In this document: piece by piece, positions 22,996 to 35,200 of the stretch
Position numbering within the stretch: the first letter of the stretch is position 1
How the letters are laid out: each line of letters opens with the position of its first letter
NCBI RefSeq assembly: GCF_958298935.1
Contig: NC_084924.1
Coordinates: 3,906,001-3,970,000 of the forward strand
Length of the DNA: 64,000 nucleotides
Direction: 5' to 3'
Origin: Phragmites australis
Lineage: Eukaryota; Streptophyta; Magnoliopsida; Poales; Poaceae
Made by a program: the position numbers and the translations under genes
Notes under the pieces: model-generated
What the model was told of the DNA's origin: nothing
Seen by the model: the letters and a program-made list of their open reading frames with translations, nothing else
Databases searched by the model: none

Positions 22996-24530
22996 TAGCA
23001 GGTTCCTATGAAGTGTGAACTCAATTGAACTGACATGGACATACTGTACCAAACTTGGACAAATGCCTCCGCCACGTGTCGCTTAGGTACATCATCTTGT
23101 CGATGCCTTTTGCTGCTCTATGTTCTGTAAGGAGAATAACTGCGGATGTTTTCTGTCTTCATCCTGCCCTACGTGTTGAACTCGAATCTGTGTTAGACCT
23201 TAGGTATTTCGGCATATGAGGATAAGTAAAATTTGGTACTATGTTCATCCTCACAAGCAATATAATTCCATGCTTCTGCTCTTATTACCTCTATAGACTT
23301 GCTATATTTGGAGATTTACGTGAATTAGATAGGTTATTCTCCAAAGTTTAGACCCTGGACCTTGTTAGGTACAGCCCAACCTCTTACATGGCTCAAGTGA
23401 ATCATCCTTTAAAAGGCTGCAACAGTTGTTCCCTTCCGCCGATGAAGTTAATACACACACACCCACTGCAATTCTTAGGACCCAGCTATTAAAGGATATG
23501 AACACAGGCCACAGCGGGGAGGATGCTGCTATCCGCTCAACGCCACAGAAGAGCACATGGTTAGAGCTCGTTAGGCAAGGAATCTCTGGATATTAGTTAG
23601 GACTTCGTTGGAGCAGTAGTAATCATCTCCGAGCAAAGCTGTGGTCCGGTTGGTGCCTTGGCATGTGCTTATTGCTTTTCACTGCAAACCCTGGGCATGG
23701 TTCTACCAGACACTACAGGTCGGTGTCTCTCAGCCATCTTGGGGGGTCCCCTGTGTGGAGTAGATCTGAGATGCCTCCACTGCTAAGGCCAAACCTTACC
23801 GTGCGGATTTTATGTTTATTTGTTTTGCTGTCTATTCGTCCGGACCTTTCTTGCTACCCGCTTTCAGTGCTTGATTCACTACTTTATGACCAGCAGGAGA
23901 TCCGGGCTATAGTTTAATATATGCTGTCAGTAGAGTTTCTTGGAGAAAATGTGCCTGAACTCTGAAATTACAAGAGGAAACTGGGCCGTGGTTTGCAGAC
24001 ATCCCTCCTTTTTTGCGATAGTTTGCAGACATGTTAGTCCCTATTGTACGTGGAATGTTCACAGTTGGTAACAGACACGCCCAGTTGTTTTCCTCTGCTG
24101 CAACTGCAAGCATGTGATTAATCCTTGCCACTGTGGTCTCCTAGGCGCTTAGGCAGCGATGTGAACTCCGCTTCCTTTTGTAATTAACTTGCTGCCTACT
24201 GCAGTACTAATTTTCCGCTGGAGAAAGCTCCCGCGAGCACGTGACAGACATGATAGAGGGATCCACCGAGTCAGATTGTGCTCATGCTCTCGCTTCCAAG
24301 TAGTAACCCCTTTGCATGCGATAATCTTCAAACTACCGTTGCAGAGTTGCAGCCTTCCCACTTCCCAGCAACTCAGCAAATTGCCCGACCCTGGTCCGCC
24401 GGATAACGCAACGCCACCATGAGCCTGCCCGGCGGATCAGGACGCCCGGTGCCCAGCCCAGTCACTGCTCACGAGTGACGAGACGACACTATGAGTACCT
24501 CGTAGCAACAAGCATGCACCGCCACAATCT
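22996..24530. other. Gene-free spacer, mixed composition
   Basis: The 3' UTR of the zinc-knuckle gene probably occupies the first few hundred bases. The remainder shows no ORF with recognisable motifs. Confidence 0.45.
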
Positions 24531-24532
24531 TA

Positions 24533-24935
24533 TTGTTTGGTTGGTTATATTATGAATGGATGTAATGATTTTGGATGAGATGGTACGAGTAGTATGTCGG
24601 TTCGATGTATGAAATAATACATAAGAACTTTTGGTTGGATGTATAAAATACACATATGAATAGGTTCAGTTGTTAAAAAAGATAAGCATATATCTATTTA
24701 CAATTTAATTTCTTTATAATATGATGATTTATAATTATAATTATAATTATCAACAAAGTATTCTAATTAGTACTAATCTTTACTAATTATAATTAATTAT
24801 AACTTAACATGTCACTATTTATCACTAATTACCTATAATAATGCTTAATTATGAATAATAACATCTAATTGTAACTAATGTGTAGCTAATTGTTCTTAAT
24901 TCTCACTCATCATTACTAAGTATAAGTAATTGTAG
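24533..24935 (-). repeat. AT-rich MITE-like repeat, copy 1
   Basis: It starts TTGTTTGGTTGGTTATAT. Its reverse complement contains AGTTACAATTAGATGTTATT and GTACTAATTAGAATACTTTG, phrases shared with the element at 39671-47908. It is the uninterrupted relative of that element: it lacks the Stowaway insertion and shows the intact TA target. Confidence 0.6.
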
Positions 24936-25688
24936 GAGCTGACAGAGTATGTACGAGATCGTTTGGCTAATTTTTTATTATAGGATTGTTTAACATTTCA
25001 ATAAAATATTTTTAAAATCTGTATCACTTATTTTGAACGAGTTTGTACTATTTATATAAAACAAATATAACAACGTACCGCATGTTATCTCATACATATA
25101 CCATCAAGTACTGCGAACCAAATGCCAGCTACCGGACGACAACGCTGGTAGGGTCCATGGCCCCCGGTGCCGCTGGTGGGTCAAGCACCTCTCGCTCCCC
25201 TCACCAAGATGCCGATGCCGTCCGTACCTTTCCCTGTGCTGCGCGTACTGAATGCCCTAGCTCACGCACTAGCCTGGTGTTGGCCGGGGCTGCTCTGGCG
25301 ACTAGCCTAGCCAGCCACCGCCCACAATTCGAAGAATTGCCACTACAGGTTTGGCTCGCCCTCACGTCCATCAGATGGACGCGATCAGTTTGAAGTGTCA
25401 CGAAGGAAGGGACGCGGCCCAACACATGATGAGTGAGCGAATGATGATGACTGATGGGGCAGGGTCGGCGCCCGTTCTCTTTCCTTTTTTCCTTTTTTTT
25501 TTCAGTGCCGCGAAGTGTGCTGCATTTGTTCTGTCCGGGCCTGCCTGCCTAGCTTTTAGTAGTACTAGTTGCTGTGCTGCGTAGTGCTCGGGGCATCTAT
25601 TGTGCGCGTCCCCTGTGTGGCCGTGGCCAATGGAAACTGTACCACTAGTAGCAGCATGGCTCGGTTAGATTATTCCCATGTGGCTATG

Positions 25689-25760
25689 GATGTCAATTGC
25701 GCCCGTTAACCTCTCTACCCGCTAGATGTCAATTGCGCCCGTTAACCTCTCTACCCGCTA
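25689..25760. repeat. Perfect 36-bp tandem duplication
   Basis: A 36-bp unit starting GATGTCAATTGCGCCCGTTA occurs twice head to tail without mismatch (25689-25724, 25725-25760). Confidence 0.9.
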
Positions 25761-25798
25761 GAAAATACACTAATGGAGTGTGGTACATTTAAATTTTT

Positions 25799-25882
25799 TA
25801 AGTTAGGTTAGCTTCAGAAATTTATAAGTTGAAGTTAGGTTAGCTTCAGAATTTTTAAGTTAGGTTAGCTTCAGAAATTTCT
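25799..25882. repeat. Three-copy short tandem repeat
   Basis: AAGTTAGGTTAGCTTCAGAA occurs three times in about 80 bp with variable spacers. Confidence 0.8.
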
Positions 25883-28042
25883 CGACTGTGTTTGTGTGAG
25901 TTATTTATTTTCATTTTAGTCTAAAAATATAAACTTAAATTATCTTATTTTAGCCTATAAACTTAAAATCTGACGTGAAACTGTGAGTTGAAGCCTTAAC
26001 CAGCAGGGACTTATTCTCTGCCTACTAGTAGGGATGAAAACATACCCGTTTTGATATATTTTCTACATCTTTTCTAATTATTTTTGGATTTTCAAGACTT
26101 ACGTATAAACGAGATAAAAACAATTTTGTTGTTTTTCTGACTGTATTGTTGGTATCTTATTTTTAATTAAGAATTTCTCTTCTTCCAATTAAAATTAAAC
26201 TTCACAAATCACAATGTAGCTCACAAGTCAAGCCTAGCTAGCTAGCCCAAACATCACTCATATCCTAAACTTCAACTAGACCTTAGTGACCTAGTCTCAG
26301 TCGGCTGCTGACATACCAACGTTGTTCAAGCTCTTGCGTCTATGCTGTCTCCAACTTTAGTCTTTGTGTTGACTGTATGTTGTGCAGAGCACTCGAGTTA
26401 CGATATTGTGATTGTTTTTTAGTTGAGACTTGTATCATTATGTGGTCTATGCGTATGGCATGAATTACTTCTGTTTGTATGAAATAATTATATATCATGT
26501 TAAAGCTTGAAGTCATAGTTTTATGGGTTGGTATTTTCTGTTTTGAGTTATCAATTTCTGATTAATACCCGTGCATTTTCGTTTGGATTAGTCCGTTTTT
26601 AATATCTCAACATTCCTAAGTTCGTACCCGTTTCTGATTTTCTTGTTTTCGATTATGTTTTTAAAAGAAAATATGCAAATAAAAAACGATTAAAGGATTT
26701 TTCTCGACTGTTTCCATTCGTATTCATCCGTACCTATGGATGTGTTCGTGGAAGAGCAGCTCTGCCCGATGGAAATGAGCAAAGGTACGGTAAAACTTAC
26801 TCATGCCCATATCACTCGTATACTCTTATGACAAGTGGGTCCAAAGTTGAAACCTAGAGTACCCAACCCACGGTGTTTTTAAAAGAAAATATGCCCGTTA
26901 GATTCTTTTCATCCGGGCGACAGGTATGCTCCTAGTTCTTTGCTTAACGGTTATATCCGCGGGAGGGCTCTATACGTGCGCACCGCTGACACACCGTGGA
27001 GGCAGCTTTCGATCTTGTCACACTAAATGAGGAAATTCAGTACAGTAGCTCCACCCGATCTCTTAAATCCCAGCTCTTTCTGCTGATTGGTTTGTAGGTC
27101 ACGTCGTTGGTCTTTTCGATGCCCCCGTCTCCAACTGCTTGCTTCTCGATCACTTCTTTCTCGCTCGAATTTATAGCAGCACTAGCACTTCACTGTTTCT
27201 GCAGGAACATGATCGGAGGAAGATGTCTTTTTCTTTCTTTCTAATTTTTATGAACCAATCTGTTTCCTAAGAAATTCCTGCAACCCTGTAAAATTACGGC
27301 GTTCCAAACGAGCCCTTCCTGCCAAACAAGGCGACGTGACCAGTTCATGGAGTGGTTTTAGCAGGAGCAAGGACCACCTGTACCCATCCGAGAGCGAGCG
27401 CGACATGGGCGATGATGAATAGAACAATCCGTGACGAATGGAATTCTTTCTTCCAGTCGAGTTCGAAACAGGTCCTTTTTGGACGGGAACTCGACGGGCG
27501 TGTCCTCGTTTGGACAAAAGCGTGAGGGGGACGTGACACCGCGACGTGTCCATCCAGATCTGTTGGGGTGAGCCAGTCAGCCAGAGCGAGCAAGCCTGCC
27601 GCCGCTGCCCCGCCTGCCCGTGTTGTCTCAGCTCAGGTCAAAAGATTACCGCCTGTGGCTCAAGAGACCAGTTGTATTTTTCTTCTCCTCCCACAGTTGA
27701 GGAGGTAGCAGTGTAGAGTATTGATTCGAGTGTTACGCCTAATCCTCAAAGTTTATTAGCCCATACGTGCAAGTATCATATAATTAGACCAGACCGTGGG
27801 TCTCTTTCAGCTCTAAGTCTCACCGTAGTGCTCACAATTGTTTGCTTTTCTATAATGGGGTAACTAGCACATGTTCTTGACTGAAAGGGACTTTTATACT
27901 GTCAACTTGTCCGGAACAGCCTGTTAATTTACAGCTTGGGAATCTTGGTCAAGTGAGCTTCCATTTTTAGGAACTACTACATTTCTCTGGTGCCCCTGGG
28001 AATCAAACCTAACCAGTCTGGATTAGGTTGAATAATAATTGA
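25883..28042. other. Gene-free AT-rich spacer
   Basis: No recognisable gene or element. Open frames on the minus strand at 27248-27593 have no known motif and overlap each other, so they are not called. Confidence 0.45.
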
Positions 28043-28044
28043 TA

Positions 28045-28297
28045 CTCCGTACAGTCATAAACATACATTTTTTGGAAAAGGTTTGGTCAAACTTTTAAAA
28101 TTTTAATTAATAATAATTTTTAAAATATTTAGTTTAGAATTCTTAAAATCATATGTGTAGATTTATCTTAAAAATGCTTTCATAATATCACAAATTCAAT
28201 GTATTTTATAAATATATTCTAATAAAAATAATGGTCAAAATTATGCATAAAAAATTATATCTTATCCAAAACGATGTGTATTTATCACCGGAGTGAG
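28045..28297. mobile_element. Stowaway-type MITE
   Basis: A 253-bp element with left end CTCCGTACAGTCATAAA, right end TTATCACCGGAGTGAG, and TA at 28043-28044 and 28298-28299. It is the best preserved copy of the family also seen at 13450-13705 and in two pieces at 39979-40157 and 46100-46187. Confidence 0.8.
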
Positions 28298-29272
28298 TAC
28301 ATACATACATAGTTTATTCCCGCACGTTTGTATATCCTTCCGGGTTGACCCTATCATTGCGCGCTACTCCGGCTCCTAGTTGTAGCAACAGAACAGCTGA
28401 ACTCCTGTTTTTTTCCCCCTAGAACTCTCAGCTGAACTCCTGTTGCTGAAAAACAGACAAGAATAACCAATCTCTTCCGCTGCTTTTTTTCTGTCTCTTC
28501 TAAGAGTTCTAGGGCCTTTATTTTTCTCTTCTAAAGATCAAAGATCGATAATCACATTTCCCAGAGTATTTTTTTAGACACGTGATAGCGGTGGTGAACT
28601 AAATCATGCGTGGTGGAGCATACGTATAACGAACGTTACGGGCTGCGGCTGCCGCTGCTCCTGTTGACCGTGGCCTGGCCGGGGCATCGTTTTCTCGCGA
28701 GGGCCCATGGAAGAAACACGAAATTATTGCGCGGTGCGGTGCTGATCTAACTCTGACATGAGCTCCTCCTCCTCCTCCTCCCGCCTCCCCGCCCCGGCCA
28801 GCACCTCGTCCGCCTCGCGCCCTGCTGACGCCTGGACCCGTGGGCGCGTGGCCCCCTTCCCACCTTCCTGCGGCCGTTGCACCACCGCGCGGCCGTCGAC
28901 TCACTCGGCATCTGTTCGCAATCGCCACCACAACTGTGTCACTGTGTGGGTGAGTGAGTGGCCTTGTCTGCCTCCTTTCCTTTTTCTAGCTTCCTCCTTT
29001 TCCTCCTCCACTCGTGTGTAAATTCTACCCTTTATTTATTCATCATAACCTACTCGGTTGCAAGTTGCAGGAGTGGCGCTGTAGCCTCCTAGCAGGAGTA
29101 GGACTAGGAGTAGCCCTTGGCGACTCGACCTGAACCCAAAAAAAATCATGTTTTGTGCTGTTGGCATTCGCCTGGCCTAGTTTCCCGTTTCCATATATAG
29201 AAAAACTAGCCCTCCCCTTTCTCCCGAAACCAAACCATCCATATATAGTCTCTCTCTCTCTCTCGTCGCGTT
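28298..29272 (+). promoter_or_regulatory. Upstream region of the DST-like gene
   Basis: It includes a TATATA box at 29194-29199, 74 bp upstream of the ATG at 29273, a second TATATA at about 29242-29247 and a CT dinucleotide run at 29249-29264 (TCTCTCTCTCTCTC), typical of grass 5' leaders. Which TATA is used cannot be told from sequence. Confidence 0.5.
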
Positions 29273-30097
29273 ATGGACTCCCCGTCGTCGCAGGCGACCG
29301 ACCTGTCGCTGACGCTGGCGCCGTCGCCGGGGTCCGGGGGAGGCGGCGGAGGGTTGGGAGGCGGAGGCAGGGGCGCGACGGCGTGCGTCGACGGCACGGA
29401 CGTGCGGCTGTTCCCGTGCCTATTCTGCAACAAGAAGTTCCTGAAGTCGCAGGCGCTAGGGGGGCACCAGAATGCGCACAAGAAGGAGAGGAGCATCGGC
29501 TGGAACCCCTACTTCTACATGCCCCCTCCATCAAATGCCGCGGCGGCCGCCATGCCGCCGAGCCCTACTGCCACCGGCAGCTACGGCGGCGTTGTCGGCG
29601 CGAGTGCGGCTGGAACGGTGGCAGGGGTGGGGGTCGGTGGTCTCCCGCCGGCGCACGCGTACGCCGCCGTGCCGGCGCCGTTCGCCATCGCCTCCCACAG
29701 CTTCAGCGCCGTGGGGTCCGGCGGGGTCCAGTACGCGTCGCGCGAGGGCGCCGCAGCTGCTGCGGCGGCGGAGGCTGGGGCGGCATCGGCGGCGTCAGCG
29801 ACGGCGGCCGACAACTCCGGAGTGCTGCCCACCCGCGCGCTCTTCGCCACCCGCCAGCCGGTCCTGGCGGCCGCGAGCAGCGGGCGCGGCGCGGCGTACC
29901 AACCCAGCGCCGGCCGCGACGACCTGATCGACATGCTCAACTGGAGGAGGGGCTCCCACGGCCCCACCGCTTCCGCGGCCGCCACCACCGCCTCGCCGTC
30001 CAGCACCACCACCACCCTCACCACCTCCGCCGGCGCCGACGGCAGCAGCAACAACGAGGACTACGGCGGCGAGCTCGACCTCAGCCTCAGCCTCTAG
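29273..30097 (+). CDS. DST: C2H2 zinc-finger transcription factor, DST orthologue
   Basis: A single exon of 274 aa. One C2H2 finger lies at residues 49-69 (Cys49, Cys52, His65, His69) with the plant QALGGH signature and the flank [12 protein letters not shown]...[16 protein letters not shown]. Short EAR-type LxLxL motifs lie at both ends: DLSLTL (10-15) and LDLSLSL (268-274). The middle is Gly/Ala-rich. Start, finger flank and [19 protein letters not shown] segments match my memory of rice DST (drought and salt tolerance), a nuclear factor controlling H2O2-related genes, stomatal aperture and, in the panicle, cytokinin oxidase. The Asn in HQNAH that is altered in the rice dst mutant is intact here (Asn67). 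Context supports this: rice DST lies between GLO1 and CUL4, as here. A copia element begins 284 bp after the stop. Confidence 0.9.
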   Translation: MDSPSSQATDLSLTLAPSPGSGGGGGGLGGGGRGATACVDGTDVRLFPCLFCNKKFLKSQALGGHQNAHKKERSIGWNPYFYMPPPSNAAAAAMPPSPTATGSYGGVVGASAAGTVAGVGVGGLPPAHAYAAVPAPFAIASHSFSAVGSGGVQYASREGAAAAAAAEAGAASAASATAADNSGVLPTRALFATRQPVLAAASSGRGAAYQPSAGRDDLIDMLNWRRGSHGPTASAAATTASPSSTTTTLTTSAGADGSSNNEDYGGELDLSLSL

Positions 30098-30381
30098 CAC
30101 CTAGGAGTCTATCTAGCCGAACGTTAATCATGTTCCACTCTATCCTCACGCTACCCATGTCGCTTTAATTAGCTCTTAGTCACGTTAATCACTCTCTCTC
30201 TCTCCTCACCTGTATGTTAGCACGTCTTGTCATCTCTCTTCTTTTTTGCCATGTGTGAATTGTTCATCTTCTTTTATTTTCCTCTTGTTTTCTTTCCCTC
30301 TTGTTTTCTTGAGGCTTTCTTTGATCCCTCGTTTGGACCTTCGGTTGTTTGTTGGGGGTTCGGCGTTGCCTCACATGTATT

Positions 30382-31801
30382 TGTTGAAATGTATGCGATA
30401 ATAAGAGTATATAATTTATATTCCAAAAAGTATAACAAGAGCCGAATAGATGGTAAAGGATATATATGAATTTGCAAGATTATGCCATCAGTGTCGAAAC
30501 AAAGACAATAATCATCATGTATTGATAATAGTAGTATTGAACATCAACATGAGAAATTAAAATTTGCTCTCAGAGGATTTTAAACAGTTAATCTTAAAAC
30601 TATAGAATTCAGATCCAGTAAATAGAAATCACACCTAGATAAAGATCATGAATAGAAGTTCTCTGGAAATACTATAGCTTCCTAGACAGTGCCGCAGATT
30701 AAGTGCTCAAACACTGAAAAGAAACAAGCATCCGTTTTACATGATAATAGCAGCACAACAAACTAGCAGGGCTAGAAACGTTAATTACTGAACCATCAAC
30801 ATATATTGTTCTCTCATATATTAATCAAACAGGTTAAACTCAAACTATAGACAACAACATCACATGCTCAGAAGCTCAAAGCAACTCGGCAGTGATCTGA
30901 AAGACTACATAAAACCAAAATAGGTATACATGCACCGATCAACTATAACCAAAGTACAAAGCCTAGTTATTGCCTATGCCTTTCAACAACCAGAGAACTA
31001 AACATGACCTCATCTATTGTACTCAACTAACTAGTCTAATTTTAATGTACTTAATCATCATCGAGCATACAAAAGCAACCAAACTGTTCAGATAAAAAAA
31101 GAGTAAAAACTCACAGTGAGAATTGATGAAAGGAGCAGACAAGAGAGGCAAGACATGACTCGAAGGTTGCAGTCCTAGAAATCCTATCGCCCGCCGTTTC
31201 TACCGATAAGAAGGAAGACGGAGATACAATGCCCACCACACTCCGACGACACGTGTGGGAAAGCCTTAGCTATGCAGCTCCGGCCACCAACACCACCTTC
31301 TTCACGGCTCCCAGGACACCGACCAAGCATGAAAGGAACTCGGCTCAACCTCGCTGATGCCAACCGAAAAGAAAACCAGAAGGGAAATCTGTGAATCAAT
31401 CTCTCTGCCCCCAGGAAAAGAGAGGAGGAGGAGAAGATAAACGGGAAGAGCCGACACACGCACATATCTTCAAGGGATTTTCCTCCAAATTGTGCGCGTC
31501 CTCCCTACCAATTGAGCGGCTCCCAGATCAGGTGGACAACAACAGCACTAGCCACGCTCAGAGCCCCCCATGGACCTCCGTAGGACTCTGGCACAACGGT
31601 TTTGCCATCACCGCCCAGCACACACCCAATGCCTTAGCCTCATCCACCTATGATGATTTTCCCCATGTTGAACCCTAGCAGCCGACAACTCTTTTACCGA
31701 GCAGCCATGGGCCGAGGCCAAACAAACGAGAGATGGCCCAGCCAACTAGATTTGGCCCACAGAGAAACTTTCTTCACATTAAAATTTTAAGATACACAAC
31801 A
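30382..31801 (-). repeat. Copia 3' LTR (near DST)
   Basis: Plus-strand ends TGTTGAAATG and GATACACAACA. It aligns along its length with 37824-39293. The adjoining plus-strand TTCTCCACC is the complement of a purine-rich GGTGGAGAA, a plausible polypurine tract. Confidence 0.9.
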
Positions 31802-32297
31802 TTCTCCACCAAATTTTAATGCTGGAAGTATCCGATCTTATATACAAGATTTGAGTAGAGTGTACCTTTTGGGTTTGAACACAATACTTAGTCATATAGA
31901 CCTTGGCTTGAACAGACATAGAAGAATTACATCTTGATCCTTTATCTTGGTGTAAGAGCTTCCATCCATATAACACTATGTATTAGGCTGCCAAGCCTTT
32001 AGCTCTCGGGTTGGACGCTATGGTCATGTTCAAGTATCTTAATTCATAAGTGCCACCTAGAAAAGTACCTAGCTTCTCTATGATTGTGACCACACAATCA
32101 CACTCACATAGATAAATTCTCCTAGATGTCATGTAGGACAACATCTATTGTCATACGACACTGAATTCATTAAAAGCCAATACCTCACTCTATCATACAG
32201 AAGATCAAAGCAGCAAATGAGATTGATTTGCTATTGTATCCACACAGCTTATTTTCTTATAGCCTAGTTCACGGGATCTCCGATCTCCTAGGATAGG

Positions 32298-35200
32298 TTA
32301 CTGCCGGTGTGAACTTTTTTCAGTGTGTAGTAATCCCATTCCTCTTGATGCTGCATGAATGATCGTTCTAGCCATTCCTTTTGTAAAAGGATTTGCAAGG
32401 TTCTTTTCAGACTGAATGTAACCCACATCGATTATACTCATCTCTATTACATGCTTGAGTGACTTGAGTCGTTGTTTTATATGCTTCGAAGTCATCATAT
32501 TGTCCCTCCTACTCTTCACCTTAACCAAAATGGTTTGGTTATCGCAGTAGGTGAGAACAGCCGAAATTGGCTTATCCAATATCAGCATGTTAGAAAGAAG
32601 TTCTCTAATCCATTCTTTGTTGTTGAGTCTAGCGCCACTAACTCAGCCTCCATCGTGGAGTGAGTGATGATGGTCTATTTACATGACCTCCAAGATACAG
32701 CTCCACCTGCTAAAGTGAAAATAGATCCACTGGTAGTCACTGATTTAGTTGGAATCACTAAATCCCTCTATGACTGCAGGATGGCTAGAAACATGAATCC
32801 TTAGGTTCTTTGTCCCCTTTAGCTACTTAAGAATCCTCTCCAATGCTATCCAATGACCATCTCCTGGGTTGAACGTATAACGACTGAACCTGCAAACTGC
32901 ATACGGGATGTCTGGCCTAGTTGCATTGGCCAAGTATATGAGAGAACCTATCACATGTGAATATTTTAATTGATCTTTCTTATGGCCTATATTTTTCTTC
33001 AGCTTAGCATTGGGATCATATGGCGTGACTACAGACTTACATTCTATCATATCAAAATGTGTAAGCACCTTGTCCAAATAATGAGATTGACTTAAAGTTA
33101 TCCCATTCTCGTCCTTTAGCAGCTTGATGTTTAGAATTAGATCAGCTTTTCCCAGGTCATTCATATCAAAGTTCTGAGATAAGAAAGACTTAGTCTAGTT
33201 AATCATTTCTAGGTCTATCCCAAATAGCAATATGTCATCCACGTATAAACATAGAATGACACCTCATCCCCCACCATAGCGATAATATACGCACTTATTG
33301 GCTTCATTAACACAGAAGCCGATCGAAGTCAGTGTAGTATCAAACTTTTTATACCACTGCTTAGGATGCTGTTTGAGACTATACAGGGATTTGATTAGCC
33401 TTCATACTTTATTCTCTTGTCCTGTTACCATGAATCCATCTGGCTGCTGCATATAAATCTCATCATCGAACTCTCCATTCAGGAAAGCGTCTTGATATCC
33501 ATCTAATGCATAAGGAGATTATAAGAAGCTACCAGTGCTAAGAGCACTCATATAATGGGTAACCTGGCAATAGGAGAATGCGTGTCGAAGTAGTCTTATC
33601 CTTCCTTTTGCGTAAAACCCTTTGCCACCAACCGAGCCTTGTACTTTTCTATAGTACCATCAGGTCTGCACTTTCTCTTGAAGATCTATTTGCAGTTGAC
33701 CGGCTTGCAGCCAACTGGGAGATCTGAGAACTCCCAAGTTCTATTAGTGATGATCGAATTCATCTCACTACGGACTGCTTCCTTCCAGTACACCGCTTCT
33801 TCTAGAGAAGCGTATGCCTCTGAAAGATTTCGTGGTTCATCATCCACGACAAAGGTGACAAAGTCATCTCCCAGTGATTTTTCAGTTCTTTGCCTCTCGC
33901 TCCTGCTAAGTTCCAACTCAGGAACCGGGTGAATGATACTCTGAGGAGCAGGATCATCAACTAAAAAATCAGGGATATCATCCTCCTTTGCTCGCATAGG
34001 AAAGATGTGCTCAAAGAATATTGCATCCCAAGACTCCATTATCGAATTGATGGTAATGTTTGAAACCTCAGAATGGACCACCAAGAATCTATAGGTAGTA
34101 CTCTGGTGTGCATACTCCAGAAATACACAGTCAATAGTATTTGGTCCTAATTTTATTTTCTTTGGTAGAGGAACATGTACTTTTGCTAAATAGCCCCAGG
34201 TATGAAGAAAGGGCATATTCAGTTTTCTCCCCTTCCATCCTTTACAAGGCGTTGCCTCGCTATTTCGAGGAGTGACCCTATTCATAACATAGTTAATTGT
34301 GAGAATAGCCTCACCCGATCATGAGTTAGCCATACTAAAACTTTGTAACAATGCATTGATCAGGTCATAAATTATTTAGTTCTTTCTCTCGGCTACTCCA
34401 TTGGCCTATGATGTGTATGGTGGCATAAACTTATGGATTATGCCACTTTTTTAACAGAAATCGAAGAAATCCCTAAGAATATACTCCCCGCCTCTATCAG
34501 ACCTCGGTCTCTTTATTATCTTCCTACAGCTGGTTTTCCAACTCGGCCTTATAGATCTTAAATTATTCTAACGCTTTATCTTTTGTTCTAAGCAAATAGA
34601 TATAGCAGAACCTAGTTGCATCATCTATCAGAGTAAAAAAATATCTTTTGTCACCCTTAGTTAAAATTCCATTCATCTCATACAGATCAAAATGAACCAG
34701 CTAAAGTGGTGAGATGCTTCTCCCCTCGACCGAATGAAACAGTTTGCGGGGCTTGAAAGTGCATCTAGGACCCTAAGTGGGTTTTGGCTTATTTATGACA
34801 AAATGATTAAAGAACTAATATGTTTATCTATGAACAGGTTTAAGTATTAGTTGAGAAGACATATGACGTTTGACGCCCGTCGAAACAAATGGAGAATCAA
34901 CGAAGAGTACTCAATAGGATTTAAATTCTTTTATTTTTGAAATTGAGTCTAGGATAGCCGCTCTATTAAGAGGGTTGCATTTGATTGCTTGGTTAGTGTC
35001 TCAATGCTCAAAATATCCCTTAGAACCAACTAGTTGAGAGACACAATCACCCACGGACATTGAGTTAGTTTTGAAAAAATTCACTGAGTCCGGATACTCC
35101 GGTACTCAGTGTTTAGTCCGGAGTCTCCGATGTAGACTCCGGCAGAGAGTCTCGGTTCCGGTTTATTTTTATTAGAAAAAGACCGGAGTCTCCGGTGTTC

